Assembly (NCBI RefSeq): GCF_035599575.1
Contig: NZ_CP141179.1
Location: forward strand, 3,224,001-3,288,000
Source of the DNA: Roseovarius sp. Pro17
GTDB lineage: Bacteria; Pseudomonadota; Alphaproteobacteria; Rhodobacterales; Rhodobacteraceae
Direction of reading: 5' to 3'
Length of the DNA stretch: 64,000 nucleotides
Shown here: positions 55,077 to 64,000 of the stretch, piece after piece
Position numbering within the stretch: the stretch's first letter is position 1
Layout of the letters: every line of letters begins with the position of its first letter
Notes under the pieces: generated by a model
Database searches by the model: none
What the model saw: the letters and a program-made list of their open reading frames with translations, nothing else
What the model was told of the DNA's origin: nothing
Made by a program: the position numbers and the translations under genes

Positions 55077-55957
55077 CAGTAATGCACCCGTCGTTCAATG
55101 AACTTGAACTGCACGATAGTCAGCAGACCGACGATGAACAGCAAAACAACGGATTGGGATGCGGACGATCCAAGGTCCTGCCCTACAAATCCGTCCGAAT
55201 AAACCTTGTAAACCAGAATGGTGGTGGATTGCTGAGGCCCGCCCGAGGTGATCGTGTGGATGACCCCGAAGGTCTCAAAGAAGGCGTAGACGATATTGAC
55301 GACCAGCAGGAAAAACGTGGTCGGCGACAGCAGTGGAAAGACGATCGTGCGGAACCGTGTCCAGAACCGGGCGCCATCAATGGCGGCGGCCTCGATCACC
55401 GATTTCGGAATCGCCTGAAGCCCGGCCAGAAAGAACAGGAAATTATAGCTGATCCGCCCCCAAGAAGAGGCGACAACAACAAGGCCCATCGCCTCGTCGC
55501 CGTTCAGCACATGGTTCCAGTCATAGCCCAGCATGCCCAGATACCATGTCACGACGCCCACCCGCGTATTGAACATGAATAGCCACAGCACCCCCGCGAC
55601 GGCCGGAGCAACGGCGTAGGGCCAGATCAGCAGCGTGCGATATACACCCGACCCTTTGATCAGCCGATCCGCCAACACGGCAAGGTATAGGGCGATCCCC
55701 ATCGACAGGACGGTCACAAGGATTGAAAATATCGCCGTCGTGACGAACGAAGCGCGGTAATAGGGATTGCCGAACAGGTATTCAAAATTGCCCAGACCGA
55801 CAAACCGCATCGACAATCCGAAAGGGTCGGGGATGAACAGTGACTGCCAAATCGCCTGACCAGCGGGATAGAAAAAGAAAACAGCCGTCACCACCATCTG
55901 CGGCAAGACCAGCAGAAGCGGCAACCAGATACCTTTGAAGGTGACGCGCTTTTCCAT
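55076..55957 (-). CDS. ugpA: sn-Glycerol-3-phosphate-type ABC transporter permease UgpA
   Basis: The 293-residue membrane permease has six helices, and its EAA-type loop is [40 protein letters not shown] is the usual loop after helix 1. The ATG at 55957 ([16 protein letters not shown]) matches the usual start of UgpA, while the longer frame to 55981 would begin inside the intergenic hairpin and lacks a ribosome-binding site. It follows ugpB and overlaps ugpE by one base. Confidence 0.88.
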   Translation of the reverse strand: MEKRVTFKGIWLPLLLVLPQMVVTAVFFFYPAGQAIWQSLFIPDPFGLSMRFVGLGNFEYLFGNPYYRASFVTTAIFSILVTVLSMGIALYLAVLADRLIKGSGVYRTLLIWPYAVAPAVAGVLWLFMFNTRVGVVTWYLGMLGYDWNHVLNGDEAMGLVVVASSWGRISYNFLFFLAGLQAIPKSVIEAAAIDGARFWTRFRTIVFPLLSPTTFFLLVVNIVYAFFETFGVIHTITSGGPQQSTTILVYKVYSDGFVGQDLGSSASQSVVLLFIVGLLTIVQFKFIERRVHY

Positions 55958-55967
55958 GAAATGATGC

Positions 55968-55995
55968 ACCGCGCCCCACAACAGCGAGGCGCGGT
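55968..55995 (-). promoter_or_regulatory. Inverted repeat between ugpB and ugpA
   Basis: ACCGCGCC (55968-55975) and GGCGCGGT (55988-55995) form a perfect 8-base-pair stem with a 12-base loop, just after the ugpB stop. No T-tract follows. Like the hairpins at 4987 and 63507 it sits between a binding-protein gene and a permease gene, where it may stabilise the upstream message. Confidence 0.55.
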
Positions 55996-56001
55996 ATTGC
56001 C

Positions 56002-57312
56002 TTAGCGGTTCGCTTGCTCGAACCGGCGAAGCAGTTCGTTGCCACGGCTTGCAGCACGGTCCAGCGCGGCCTGCGCGTCCTTGTCGCCAGCCCAGACGGC
56101 CTCTAGCTCTTCGTCGATGATCGTGCGGATCTGGTCAAAGTTGCCAAGACGCAGCCCTTTGGAGTTCTCCGTCGGTGCGTTGGTCGTCATCTGGAGGACC
56201 GCCACATCCGTTCCGGGGTTTTCCTCGTAAAACCCCTGCTCACGCGTCAGTTCGGCGGCGGCAGTGGTAATCGGCAGATAGCCGGTGTCCTGATGCCACT
56301 TGGCCTGAACCTCTGGCGAGGAAAGATAGTTGAGGAAGGCCGCGACGCCTTTGTATTCCCCGTCATCCTGACCGGCCATCACCCAAAGGGATGCACCACC
56401 GATGATGGTGTTCTGAGGGGCATCAACCAGTGCCGACCAATACGGAAGTGGTCGAACGTCAAAGTCGAACGTCGCTTCGTCTTTGATACCGGCATAGCCA
56501 GCGGAACTTTCGGTAAAGAGCGCACACTCACCCGCCCGGAAGTTTGCGCCGCCCTCATTGCGACGCCCGGCGTAGATGAACTTGCCATCCTTAGCCCAGT
56601 CACCCATTGCCTGAATATGCGCGACCTGCGTCTGACCGTTCATGACCAGTTCGGTATCAAGCCCGTCAAAGCCGTTTGCCTGCGTGGCAAAGGGGACGTC
56701 GTGATAGGCAGACAGATTTTCCAGATGAATCCAGCTTTGCCATGCGGTGGTCAACGGGCAGCTGTGGCCGGCCTCTTTCAGCTGGTCAAGAACGGTGCCG
56801 ACGTTCTCCCATGTCGACAGGTCCGTATCCGGTTCGATCCCGGCGTCTGACAGGGCATCGCGGTTGACCCAAAGCACCGGCGTGGACGAATTAAAGGGCA
56901 TCGACAACATGTCCCCATCGCTGGTCGTGTAGTAGCCCTTGACCGATCCAATGAACGCATCGGGGTCAAAATCCGCACCCGCGTTTGCCATGACTTCATA
57001 GACCGGATTGATGGCCCCCGCGGCGGCCATCATCGTGGCAGTGCCCACCTCAAACACCATCAGAATGTCGGGCTGCTCGCCAGCGCGAAAGGCAGCGATA
57101 CCGGCATTCAACGTCTCAGAATAGTTGCCCTTGTGGGACGCGGTCACAGTATAGTCTGATTGCGAGCCATTGAAGTCCTCGACCTGAGCGGCGACCAATT
57201 CCCCCAGCCGACCTGTAAAAGCGTGCCAGAATTCGATTTCCGTCTGTGCAGCAAGCGGCGCTGCGATCACAGTCGCGGATGCCGATGCCAGCACTAAGTG
57301 TCTGATGTTCAT
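56002..57312 (-). CDS. ugpB: sn-Glycerol-3-phosphate-type ABC transporter binding protein
   Basis: This periplasmic binding protein of the Ugp importer has 436 residues with a signal peptide ([18 protein letters not shown]). [37 protein letters not shown] and [17 protein letters not shown] are characteristic of Ugp[20 protein letters not shown] lines the ligand cleft. The ATG at 57312 has an ideal gggaggg ribosome-binding site, so the longer frame to 57486 is rejected. It is the first gene of ugpBAEC, matching the operon order of other bacteria. Ligands may include glycerophosphodiesters, useful under phosphate limitation. Confidence 0.9.
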   Translation of the reverse strand: MNIRHLVLASASATVIAAPLAAQTEIEFWHAFTGRLGELVAAQVEDFNGSQSDYTVTASHKGNYSETLNAGIAAFRAGEQPDILMVFEVGTATMMAAAGAINPVYEVMANAGADFDPDAFIGSVKGYYTTSDGDMLSMPFNSSTPVLWVNRDALSDAGIEPDTDLSTWENVGTVLDQLKEAGHSCPLTTAWQSWIHLENLSAYHDVPFATQANGFDGLDTELVMNGQTQVAHIQAMGDWAKDGKFIYAGRRNEGGANFRAGECALFTESSAGYAGIKDEATFDFDVRPLPYWSALVDAPQNTIIGGASLWVMAGQDDGEYKGVAAFLNYLSSPEVQAKWHQDTGYLPITTAAAELTREQGFYEENPGTDVAVLQMTTNAPTENSKGLRLGNFDQIRTIIDEELEAVWAGDKDAQAALDRAASRGNELLRRFEQANR

Positions 57313-57756
57313 GTCGACCCTCCCAGTTAAACGATTAATGCGTGCCACCACGATAGAACCAAGTCCTTTGGTTAGGCAACCAACTCGCGTTGAGCGCTTG
57401 GAAGGGGGCGCGAACGGCGCCCGGAACAGTACTAAGATATTGCACAGACAGCAAAATCGGTACGGCCCAGACTGGACGTCGATCAAATTTGCCTACTCAA
57501 ATTTGCCTACTCTATGCCCAGAATGACGGACTGGATGCCGCCGATCATCTCGAAAACCCGCCTTTTCGAACCGCAAGGATACGTTGCCATTCCACTTAGG
57601 TAGGGCAACCATTTTGATCCTTTTGAAGCTGCGAATAATCAGCCACTCTGAATTGCGCGGATTTCCGCCTTCGCCGGACAATTAGGGATTGTTTCGGAAA
57701 CTTCGTGACGACTCAATCGTTGAGTTATCACAACGCATAAAAAGGGAGTTCTGAAT
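57313..57756. other. Intergenic region between divergent ugpB and CHRD genes
   Basis: These 444 bases separate two divergent transcription units and should include both promoters. The only structural feature is a 14-base direct tandem duplication of caaatttgcctact at 57484-57511. No convincing Pho box or other operator could be assigned by eye. Confidence 0.45.
57484..57511. repeat. 14-base tandem duplication
   Basis: Two exact copies of caaatttgcctact lie head to tail between ugpB and the CHRD gene. They may be a recent slippage event or a pair of binding sites. Confidence 0.6.
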
Positions 57757-58185
57757 ATGCTCACGCCCAATATCAAGTTTACAGCGATTGCTGTCGCTGC
57801 CTGCACGGCGCTTGCGGTTCCGGCTTTTGCCGAGACAGTCAATTACACCACTGATCTGACAGCCGGGGCCGAGGTTCCGCCAACAGACAGTGCTGCGACG
57901 GGCACAGCAGACGTGACCGTAGATACCGAAGCCAAAACGGTGTCTTGGACAGTAACGTATGATGGTCTGACAGGGGATGCGACCGGTGCGCATATCCACG
58001 GACCCGCCAGCGAAACCGAGAACGCCGGGCCAGTCATCGACATGTCCGAGTCGATCATGGAAGGTAGTGGCGACATTACTGACGAGCAGCTGAGCGAGCT
58101 GGAAGCTGGCCAGTATTACGTGAACGTCCATACGGAACAACACCCCGATGGAGAGATTCGCGGACAGCTTTCCAAAGCTGAGTAA
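57757..58185 (+). CDS. Secreted CHRD-domain protein
   Basis: The 142-residue protein has a signal peptide (VAACTALAVPAFAE) followed by one CHRD domain. TDLTAGAEVPPTDSAATGTA is the entry, AHIHGPASETENAGPVI the central motif, and GQYYVNVHTEQHPDGEIRGQ the C-terminal motif. The domain is found in chordin and in many secreted bacterial proteins; its biochemical role is unclear, possibly ligand or metal binding. A good terminator follows. It stands alone. Confidence 0.9.
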   Translation: MLTPNIKFTAIAVAACTALAVPAFAETVNYTTDLTAGAEVPPTDSAATGTADVTVDTEAKTVSWTVTYDGLTGDATGAHIHGPASETENAGPVIDMSESIMEGSGDITDEQLSELEAGQYYVNVHTEQHPDGEIRGQLSKAE

Positions 58186-58205
58186 TTGCTGAATGACATC
58201 ATGAA

Positions 58206-58236
58206 ACATGCCCTCCGTCGGAGGGCGTGTTTTTTT
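58206..58236 (+). terminator. Rho-independent terminator
   Basis: GCCCTCC (58210-58216) pairs perfectly with GGAGGGC (58220-58226) over a three-base loop, and a run of seven T starts at 58230. It lies about 20 bases after the CHRD gene stop and is the clearest intrinsic terminator in the window. Confidence 0.88.
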
Positions 58237-58562
58237 GTGACGTGTGCGATGTGTCGCCGCGCTTGCGGGGCAGCCGCAGCCTCGCAGCGGAAAAAGACGT
58301 GCATCGCCAAGGATGACGTCGACCCGACTAATTCGGCCTGACGGTCGCAAATCTGGGCTATTGGACTGACCCAGCAACAAGGCGATGCGCACCTCAAAGT
58401 GCAGATTAATTTTGGCGTAGGGCTTGCGTAGTTCCGTTTCTGCGGTGGACAGGTCGACGAGAAACCAGACTCCATGGTTCGCGTCCGTTGCCCAGCGCGC
58501 GATCCTGAAACTTTGCCAGCGGCCAAGCGCTCAGGGCACGATCATCCTGCAACCGGTGAATT

Positions 58563-58730
58563 TTATTCGCTGGGAATGGTCAGGACGGTATTAATGTCGG
58601 ACAGCGTCCATTCGATGTAGTTGCCAGCGAAACTGCTCCTTGGCGATAAGATCGCCCTGATCGACTGGGGACCACTTCGGTGATAGTTTTCCATGCCCGC
58701 CAAATGCCCATCTTCGAGTTCTATCCGCAT
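58563..58730 (-). CDS. Small ORF or gene fragment (55 aa)
   Basis: A minus-strand frame from an ATG at 58730 to a TAA at 58563 encodes a protein-like 55 residues (RIELEDGHLAGMENYHRSG, PQSIRAILSPRSSFAGNYIE and WTLSDINTVLTIPSE). The frame stays open for about 30 codons further upstream without a start codon, which hints that this is the C-terminus of a truncated secreted protein. The rest of the 58237-59066 gap contains no gene I can support, except the nhaC promoter region. Confidence 0.4.
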   Translation of the reverse strand: MRIELEDGHLAGMENYHRSGPQSIRAILSPRSSFAGNYIEWTLSDINTVLTIPSE

Positions 58731-59066
58731 AAGACCCAAGCGATGATCTTTGACGCCGCGTCGGGCGTTAGCCTCTTGCGGCGGGGCCTGCGCAGCTGAA
58801 ATGGCAAAAGCTCAAGAGCGCAAACCTCCGTCTAAAATCATCCAAAGGATTGCCTTTCGGGACAGCATCACACAACCTAAAGGTGCGTTCGATCCACATC
58901 GCCATCGATTTTCGGGCATCCCTCGCGTCAAATGATCGCGACCAACAGAAGCCACAGATCTGATTTTGGGAGAGATGGCGCAAGGAAAGACAGAACGATA
59001 AGGACGGCGGAAATACGAACGTCTCTGTCGGCAGTCATCTTGAGTATCCAACCGGAGGAGAATCCC

Positions 59067-60596
59067 ATGTCAGCAAAAGCCATAGACCCACGTCAGCCAT
59101 CGCTGGTTCTGGCCCTCGTGCCGGTCATCCTGACGTTGTTGCTGCTGGGTCTGCAATTGTTCTATTTCAACGACTTCACGCCGCAAATACCGTTGGCGAT
59201 CGGGCTGGCGATCACTGGGGTGGTGGGCATCTATCTGGGACATGATTGGGGCAGTATGGAAGAGGGGGTTTTCCACGTTATCAATGTCTCGTTGCCATCT
59301 GTCTCGGTGCTGATTGTCGTCGGCATGATCATCGGTGTCTGGATCGCCAGCGGCACGGTGCCGACGATCATCTACTACGGGTTAATCATCTTGACGCCGC
59401 AAATCTTTCTGGCCGCTGCAATGATAATGTGTTCGGTCGTTTCCGTATCGCTTGGCACGTCTTGGGGCACGGTCGGCACGGTGGGCCTTGCGCTGATGGG
59501 AATCGGTGCGGGCTTTGATGTGCCGATGTACTGGACTGCAGGCGCTGTCGTCTCTGGAGCGTTCTTTGGTGACAAGATTTCGCCGCTGTCGGATACAACC
59601 AACCTCGCCCCTGCTGTTACGGCGCAGAACGTGTTCGCGCATATCCGTAACATGATGCCGACGACCATTCCTGCCATGCTGATTGCATTGGGGATCTATG
59701 TTTGGGCCGGTTTCAGTCTGGTGCAGGGAACAGATGGCGCCTCATTTGAACGCATTGACGCGATCACGACCGCCCTTCAGGCAAACTTTACGATTTCTCC
59801 ATGGCTGCTGGTGCCGGCATTGCTGGTGATCGCGTTAGCCGTTGCGCAAAAGCCGCCAATTCCGTCGCTGTTTGCCGGTGTGCTCGTTGGTGGCCTCGCT
59901 GCGATTATTGCGCAAGGTGCTACCCTGCATGAAGTTTTCCAGTTTGCGAATAGTGGCTACAAGATCGACACGGGTGTCAGCGAAATTGACAGTCTGCTGA
60001 ATAGTGGCGGGATCCAGTCGATGATGTGGACGATTTCACTGATCCTTATTGCGCTCGGCTTTGGCGGCGCGTTGGAGCGTACCGGCTGCCTGCAAACCAT
60101 CATCGCCGCGATCCTGACCAAGGTTCACAGCTTTGCCGGTGTGCAGACAGCGGCAATCGGCACGTCGTTTGCCACAAATCTGGTGGCTGGCGATCCCTAC
60201 CTGTCGATTGCGCTGCCCGGACGCATGTATTCGCCGGTTTATCGGGGAATGGGCTACTCCACGCTGAACCTGTCTCGCGCGACCGAAGAAGGCGGGACGT
60301 TGATGTCACCGATGATTCCCTGGAATGCCGGGGGCGCCTTTGTAATCACCGCACTTGGGCTGGGTATATCGGGGCAAAACCTTGAGAACCTGCTCTATAT
60401 TCCGCTGTCCTTTGCCTGCTGGATGACACCGATAATCGGTATTATTTACGCTTGGACCGGGCTTTTCTCGCCGCGTGCCAGCGAGGCCGAGCGCAAGGAC
60501 TGGGCGGATAACGATCGTGAAATCACGGATATGAGTGGATATGGCTATGAGTATCCATTGACGCCTGCAGAACCCCAACCGGCGCCCGCAGAGTAA
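59067..60596 (+). CDS. nhaC: NhaC-family Na+/H+ antiporter
   Basis: The 509-residue membrane protein has about 11-12 helices. It resembles the NhaC family: GVVGIYLGHDWGSMEEGVFH near residue 50, SVSLGTSWGTVGTVGLAL, SGAFFGDKISPLSDTTNLAP (the central conserved motif) and TNLVAGDPYLSIALPGRMY. It probably exchanges sodium for protons in sodium and pH homeostasis, sensible for a marine cell. The ATG at 59067 has the ribosome-binding site ccggaggag; the longer frame from 58932 is rejected. It is separated from the liv genes by 190 bases. Confidence 0.88.
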   Translation: MSAKAIDPRQPSLVLALVPVILTLLLLGLQLFYFNDFTPQIPLAIGLAITGVVGIYLGHDWGSMEEGVFHVINVSLPSVSVLIVVGMIIGVWIASGTVPTIIYYGLIILTPQIFLAAAMIMCSVVSVSLGTSWGTVGTVGLALMGIGAGFDVPMYWTAGAVVSGAFFGDKISPLSDTTNLAPAVTAQNVFAHIRNMMPTTIPAMLIALGIYVWAGFSLVQGTDGASFERIDAITTALQANFTISPWLLVPALLVIALAVAQKPPIPSLFAGVLVGGLAAIIAQGATLHEVFQFANSGYKIDTGVSEIDSLLNSGGIQSMMWTISLILIALGFGGALERTGCLQTIIAAILTKVHSFAGVQTAAIGTSFATNLVAGDPYLSIALPGRMYSPVYRGMGYSTLNLSRATEEGGTLMSPMIPWNAGGAFVITALGLGISGQNLENLLYIPLSFACWMTPIIGIIYAWTGLFSPRASEAERKDWADNDREITDMSGYGYEYPLTPAEPQPAPAE

Positions 60597-60788
60597 TTCT
60601 GCGTCGGAAGAGAACATCTGTCCCGCCCTGCTGAAAGTCGGGCAGGGCGACTGGCGTTTAGGTCAAACAGTCCAACCTCTATTTACATTTTGAATCCAGA
60701 CACTAGCGTGGAATTTCATGATCTGTGCAGACTACCAGCAGGTTTGAATGTCGGTAGGCTTCCGGGATGTGCAAAGGATGAAGGCCAT

Positions 60789-61538
60789 ATGAGTATTGTA
60801 CTCGAGGCGCGTGGGCTCACGAAAGAGTTCAAGGGGTTCGTGGCCGTCAACGACGTCGATCTCAAGGTCGAAAAAGGGACGATCCATGCGCTGATCGGTC
60901 CCAACGGGGCGGGTAAGACCACCTTTTTCAACCTGCTGACCAAGTTTCTACAGCCGACTCGCGGCACCATCCACTACGAGGGCCGCGATATTACCCGCCT
61001 GCCCCCGGCGGAAATCGCGCGGCTTGGCATGGTGCGCTCGTTCCAGATATCGGCGGTGTTCCCCGATCTGAGCGTGCTTCAGAATGTGCGCGTCGCGCTT
61101 CAGCGCAAACGCGGCGAGAGCTATGACTTCTGGCGCTCGGAAAAATCGCTGACACGTTTCGACGACGCGGCCCGCGAACATATCGACGAGGTCGGCCTGT
61201 CCGAATTTGTGCATCACCGCGCCGCTGAATTGTCCTATGGACGCAAGCGCGCGCTGGAAATCGCGGCAACGCTGGCGCTGGAGCCTGAAATGCTGCTGCT
61301 GGATGAGCCGATGGCCGGCATGGCGCAGGAGGATATCGAGCGTATCTCGGCGCTGATCAAACGCGTCGCAAAAAACCGCACGATCCTGATGGTCGAGCAT
61401 AACCTGTCGGTGGTCGCCAACCTGTCGGACCGGATCACTGTTCTCGCGCGCGGGGAGGTTCTGGCCGAGGGTGATTATGATGCGGTATCCAAATCGCCCG
61501 AAGTGATCGAGGCCTATATCGGAGCGGGCTATGACTGA
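60789..61538 (+). CDS. livG: Liv-type ABC transporter ATP-binding protein (LivG-like)
   Basis: This is the first ATPase of a branched-chain amino acid/amide-type importer. The 249-residue protein has Walker A GPNGAGKTT, the signature ELSYGRKRALEIAATLA, in which SYGRKR replaces the usual SGGQ form, and Walker B MLLLDEPMAGM. The switch His is in MVEHNLSVV. The C-terminal EVIEAYIGAG is typical of LivG. The ATG at 60789 (tail of aaggccat) is preferred over 60690. It overlaps the next gene by eight bases. Confidence 0.87.
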   Translation: MSIVLEARGLTKEFKGFVAVNDVDLKVEKGTIHALIGPNGAGKTTFFNLLTKFLQPTRGTIHYEGRDITRLPPAEIARLGMVRSFQISAVFPDLSVLQNVRVALQRKRGESYDFWRSEKSLTRFDDAAREHIDEVGLSEFVHHRAAELSYGRKRALEIAATLALEPEMLLLDEPMAGMAQEDIERISALIKRVAKNRTILMVEHNLSVVANLSDRITVLARGEVLAEGDYDAVSKSPEVIEAYIGAGYD

Positions 61539-62250
61539 AGCCGCAAACAAATCCGCGCTGCTGCGCGTCGAGGGGCTGCACGGCTGGTACGGCGAAAGCC
61601 ATGCCCTGCACGGGATTGATTTCGAAGTCAAAACCGGTGAGGTCGTCACCCTGTTGGGCCGCAATGGCGCGGGCAAGACATCGACCCTGCTGGCAATCAT
61701 GGGCATGTTGCCACGGCGCGAAGGGTCGATCCGGTTTGGCGACACGGAAACCATCGCGATGCAATCGCGTCATATTGCAAGGCTCGGCATAGCGATCTGC
61801 CCTGAGGAACGCGGCATTTTCTCATCGCTGAATGTCGATGAAAACCTGATGCTGCCGCCGCGCATTGCCGATGGCGGCCTGAGCGTTGAGCGGATTTACG
61901 ATCTTTTCCCCAACCTCAAGGAACGTCGGCGCAGCCAAGGGACAAAATTATCGGGCGGTGAGCAGCAGATGCTGGCGATCGCGCGTATCCTGCGCACCGG
62001 TGCCAAGCTGCTGTTGCTGGATGAGCCGACCGAGGGCCTCGCGCCCGTCATCGTCCAGCATATCGGCCGCACCATCAAGGAATTGAAGAAAGAAGGTTTC
62101 ACCATCGTGCTGGTCGAGCAGAATTTCCGCTTTGCCGCCTCGGTCGCGGACCGGCATTACGTGGTCGAACAGGGTCGCGTGATCGACATGATCCAGAATA
62201 CAGATCTGGACGCTAACACAGACAAGTTGCAGGCTTATCTCGGCGTGTGA
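61531..62250 (+). CDS. livF: Liv-type ABC transporter ATP-binding protein (LivF-like)
   Basis: The second ATPase of the importer has 239 residues. Walker A is GRNGAGKTS, the signature is KLSGGEQQMLAIARIL, Walker B is LLLLDEPTEGLAP and the switch is VLVEQNFRFA. The C-terminus (KLQAYLGV) is typical of LivF. It starts inside the end of livG, implying coupled synthesis of the two ATPases. Confidence 0.9.
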   Translation: MTEAANKSALLRVEGLHGWYGESHALHGIDFEVKTGEVVTLLGRNGAGKTSTLLAIMGMLPRREGSIRFGDTETIAMQSRHIARLGIAICPEERGIFSSLNVDENLMLPPRIADGGLSVERIYDLFPNLKERRRSQGTKLSGGEQQMLAIARILRTGAKLLLLDEPTEGLAPVIVQHIGRTIKELKKEGFTIVLVEQNFRFAASVADRHYVVEQGRVIDMIQNTDLDANTDKLQAYLGV

Positions 62251-62298
62251 AGAATGACGAACTGACGCAACATGCGTCACATCAAGGAGGAAAATGTC

Positions 62299-63495
62299 AT
62301 GATGAAGAAGCTGGCACTGACGACGGCGCTCGGCGCGCTTGTCGCGGGGGCGGGATACGCTCAGGGGATCGACGTCAAGCTGGGCGTGCTCAACGACCGC
62401 TCCGGCGTTTACGCGGACCTTTCGGGCGAAGGCTCGGTCGTGGCTGCACGTATGGCAGTCGAGGATTTCAAAGCCGCTGACAAAGGTCTCAACGTCGAGA
62501 TCATCTCGGCTGACCATCAGAACAAACCCGATATCGGGTCAAGCATCGCAAATCGGTGGTATGACGAAGAGGGCGTGAATGCGATCCTCGACGTGCCGAC
62601 CTCATCGGTTGCGCTGGCAGTGGCCGACATTACCGCCGAAAAGAACGGCGTTCTTATCGATTCCGGCGCCGGGTCCACGCAACTCACCCGCGAGCAGTGC
62701 CGCCCGACGACGATCCACTGGACATATGACACCGCCGCGCTGGCAAATGGCACCGGGGCAGCAATGACCAACGCAGGCGGCAAGAAATGGTTCTTTCTGA
62801 CTGCTGACTACGCGTTCGGCCACTCATTGGAGGAAAACACCGTGAAGGTGGTCGAGGCCAATGGCGGCGAAGTCGTTGGCACTGTCGACGTGCCGTTCCC
62901 GGCGAACGACTTCTCGTCCTTCCTGCTTCAGGCGCAGGGCAGCGGCGCGGATGTGATCGGGCTGGCCAATGCCGGCGGCGACACTGTCAACGCGATCAAG
63001 CAGGCGTCGGAATTCGGCATCACACAGGCAGGGCAGAAACTGGCCGCGCTACTGTTCTTTGTCACCGACGTTCACGCGCTGGGGGCCGAGACCGCACAGG
63101 GCCTGTCGCTGACCGAAGCGTTCTACTGGGATCAGAACGACGCGACGCGCGCGTGGTCCAAGCGATTCATGGACACGCACGGCGCGCAGCCGACGATGGT
63201 GCAGGCCGGGGTCTATTCCGGCACGATGGCCTATCTTGCCGCAGTCGAGGCCGTGGGGAACACCGATGGCAAGGCCGTCGCGGCGCAGATGAAGTCGATG
63301 GACATCGACGACCCGCTCTTTGGCAAGGTCAACGTGCGCGGTGACGGCCGCGCTGTCCACGACATGTACCTCTTTGAGGTAAAGACACCTGACGAGTCGA
63401 CCGGCGAGTGGGATCTCTACAACCAGATTTCGTCGATCAGCGGTGAGGATGCGTTCCTGCCGATGCTGGACGAGTGCGACTTTACCAAGCAGTAA
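62299..63495 (+). CDS. Liv-type ABC transporter substrate-binding protein
   Basis: This periplasmic binding protein of the type I fold has 398 residues. The signal peptide (LTTALGALVAGAGYAQ) is followed by VKLGVLNDRSGVYADLSGEG, the typical entry of amino-acid or amide binding proteins, and WFFLTADYAFGHSLEENTVK and ANAGGDTVNAIKQASEFG of the second lobe. The start at 62299 has aaggagg eight bases upstream. It lies after the ATPases and before the permease, with a hairpin behind it. The ligand could be an amino acid, urea or a short amide; the sequence does not decide. Confidence 0.88.
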   Translation: MMKKLALTTALGALVAGAGYAQGIDVKLGVLNDRSGVYADLSGEGSVVAARMAVEDFKAADKGLNVEIISADHQNKPDIGSSIANRWYDEEGVNAILDVPTSSVALAVADITAEKNGVLIDSGAGSTQLTREQCRPTTIHWTYDTAALANGTGAAMTNAGGKKWFFLTADYAFGHSLEENTVKVVEANGGEVVGTVDVPFPANDFSSFLLQAQGSGADVIGLANAGGDTVNAIKQASEFGITQAGQKLAALLFFVTDVHALGAETAQGLSLTEAFYWDQNDATRAWSKRFMDTHGAQPTMVQAGVYSGTMAYLAAVEAVGNTDGKAVAAQMKSMDIDDPLFGKVNVRGDGRAVHDMYLFEVKTPDESTGEWDLYNQISSISGEDAFLPMLDECDFTKQ

Positions 63496-63506
63496 AGACA
63501 AAACCT

Positions 63507-63535
63507 GCCACCCTCCGGGACATCCGGAGGGCGGC
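63507..63535 (+). promoter_or_regulatory. Inverted repeat between binding-protein and permease genes
   Basis: CCCTCCGG (63511-63518) and CCGGAGGG (63524-63531) pair perfectly over a five-base loop, and flanking GCC/GGC extend the stem to 63507-63535 with one mismatch. No T-run follows, so it is likely a processing or stability stem-loop rather than a terminator. It is placed like the elements at 4987 and 55968. Confidence 0.65.
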
Positions 63536-63571
63536 GCATAACGACATACGACAACGCACCGGGACTCCGCC

Positions 63572-64000
63572 ATGTTCGAGCTTTTGGGAATACCGCCGCA
63601 GGTTCTTCTGGGCCAGCTTTTGCTGGGGCTCATCAATGGGTCGTTCTATGCGGTGCTGTCACTGGGGCTGGCGGTGATTTTCGGCCTGCTCAACATCATC
63701 AATTTCGCGCATGGCGCGCTCTATATGGCGGGCGCGTTCGTAGCATGGATGCTGCTGCATTATCTGGGCATCGGATATTGGCCGGCGCTGATCCTGGCGC
63801 CGCTGATTGTCGGCGTGTTCGGGATTATTCTGGAGCGCACGATGCTGTCGCGCCTCTATCACCTCGATCACCTTTACGGGCTACTGCTGACCTTTGGCCT
63901 CGCGCTGATCATTCAGGGGCTGTTTCGCAATTATTACGGCGTCTCAGGCCTGCCCTACCGCATACCGGATCTGTTGTCGGGCGGTCACAATCTGGGCTTT
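63572..64000 (+). CDS. livH: Liv-type ABC transporter permease (LivH-like), 3' end outside window
   Basis: The first 143 residues of a branched-chain amino acid-type permease are present. GQLLLGLINGSFYAVLSLGL and FGLLNIINFAHGALYMAGAF are the conserved start of LivH-type permeases, and LLLTFGLALIIQGLFRNYYG follows. The frame is open from the ATG at 63572 to the end of the window, so the gene is cut off by the window edge, not broken. A livM-like permease is expected downstream. Confidence 0.9.
   Translation, partial: MFELLGIPPQVLLGQLLLGLINGSFYAVLSLGLAVIFGLLNIINFAHGALYMAGAFVAWMLLHYLGIGYWPALILAPLIVGVFGIILERTMLSRLYHLDHLYGLLLTFGLALIIQGLFRNYYGVSGLPYRIPDLLSGGHNLGF

Noticed and set aside
55958..55981. 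Longer start for ugpA at 55981
   Set aside because: It lies inside the intergenic inverted repeat, has no ribosome-binding site, and family members begin at the later Met.

Overview
The window reads as a chromosomal segment of a marine Roseobacter-group alphaproteobacterium (Rhodobacterales). The reasons are the high G+C content, the TAXI-TRAP transporter, a DUF2793 protein of the kind seen in roseobacter phage or gene-transfer-agent regions, the roseobacter-style formate dehydrogenase accessory locus (DUF3305/DUF3306 one way; multi-cluster Fe-S protein, DUF6494, Mrp, ligase-like and DUF6505 the other), and the Ugp, Liv and SoxCD sets. No rRNA, tRNA or CRISPR was seen.

Layout. 1-6.0 kb: a small membrane protein, gshA, a flavin reductase and a TRAP transporter. 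6.4-11 kb: glutathione-dependent formaldehyde dehydrogenase, an aldehyde dehydrogenase and a carboxymuconolactone-decarboxylase-like gene, separated by two decayed genes (a peptide-binding protein and an AroE-like dehydrogenase). 11.2-23.4 kb: a surface-polysaccharide island with glycosyltransferases, KpsE- and KpsM-like export proteins, an IS3-family element that cuts the 3' ends of two convergent genes, and an 801-residue fusion of adenylation domain, carrier domain and membrane acyltransferase. 23.8-36.2 kb: small genes, a GcvT-family protein, an MFS transporter, an acyltransferase-SGNH protein, a sulfotransferase, IS5 debris, a cytochrome P460 and a DUF2189 protein. 36.2-48.0 kb: formate dehydrogenase and its two divergent accessory operons. 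48.2-52.7 kb: a phosphoesterase/lipid-kinase pair and soxC with a short soxD. 53.2-57.3 kb: ugpBAEC. 57.7-64 kb: a CHRD protein, NhaC, and a liv-type ABC operon that runs off the window.

How the genes fit together. GshA supplies glutathione, the class III alcohol dehydrogenase uses it to oxidise formaldehyde, and the formate dehydrogenase oxidises the resulting formate to CO2. This is a plausible C1-detoxification and energy route, to which a GcvT-family enzyme may also feed one-carbon units. The glycosyltransferases, exporter parts, two membrane acyltransferases and the sulfotransferase look like machinery for building and decorating a surface glycan.

Two features recur. Many loci are decayed (frameshifts, an in-frame stop, IS truncation). 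All three transport operons that contain a binding-protein gene followed by a permease gene carry a perfect or near-perfect inverted repeat between the two.
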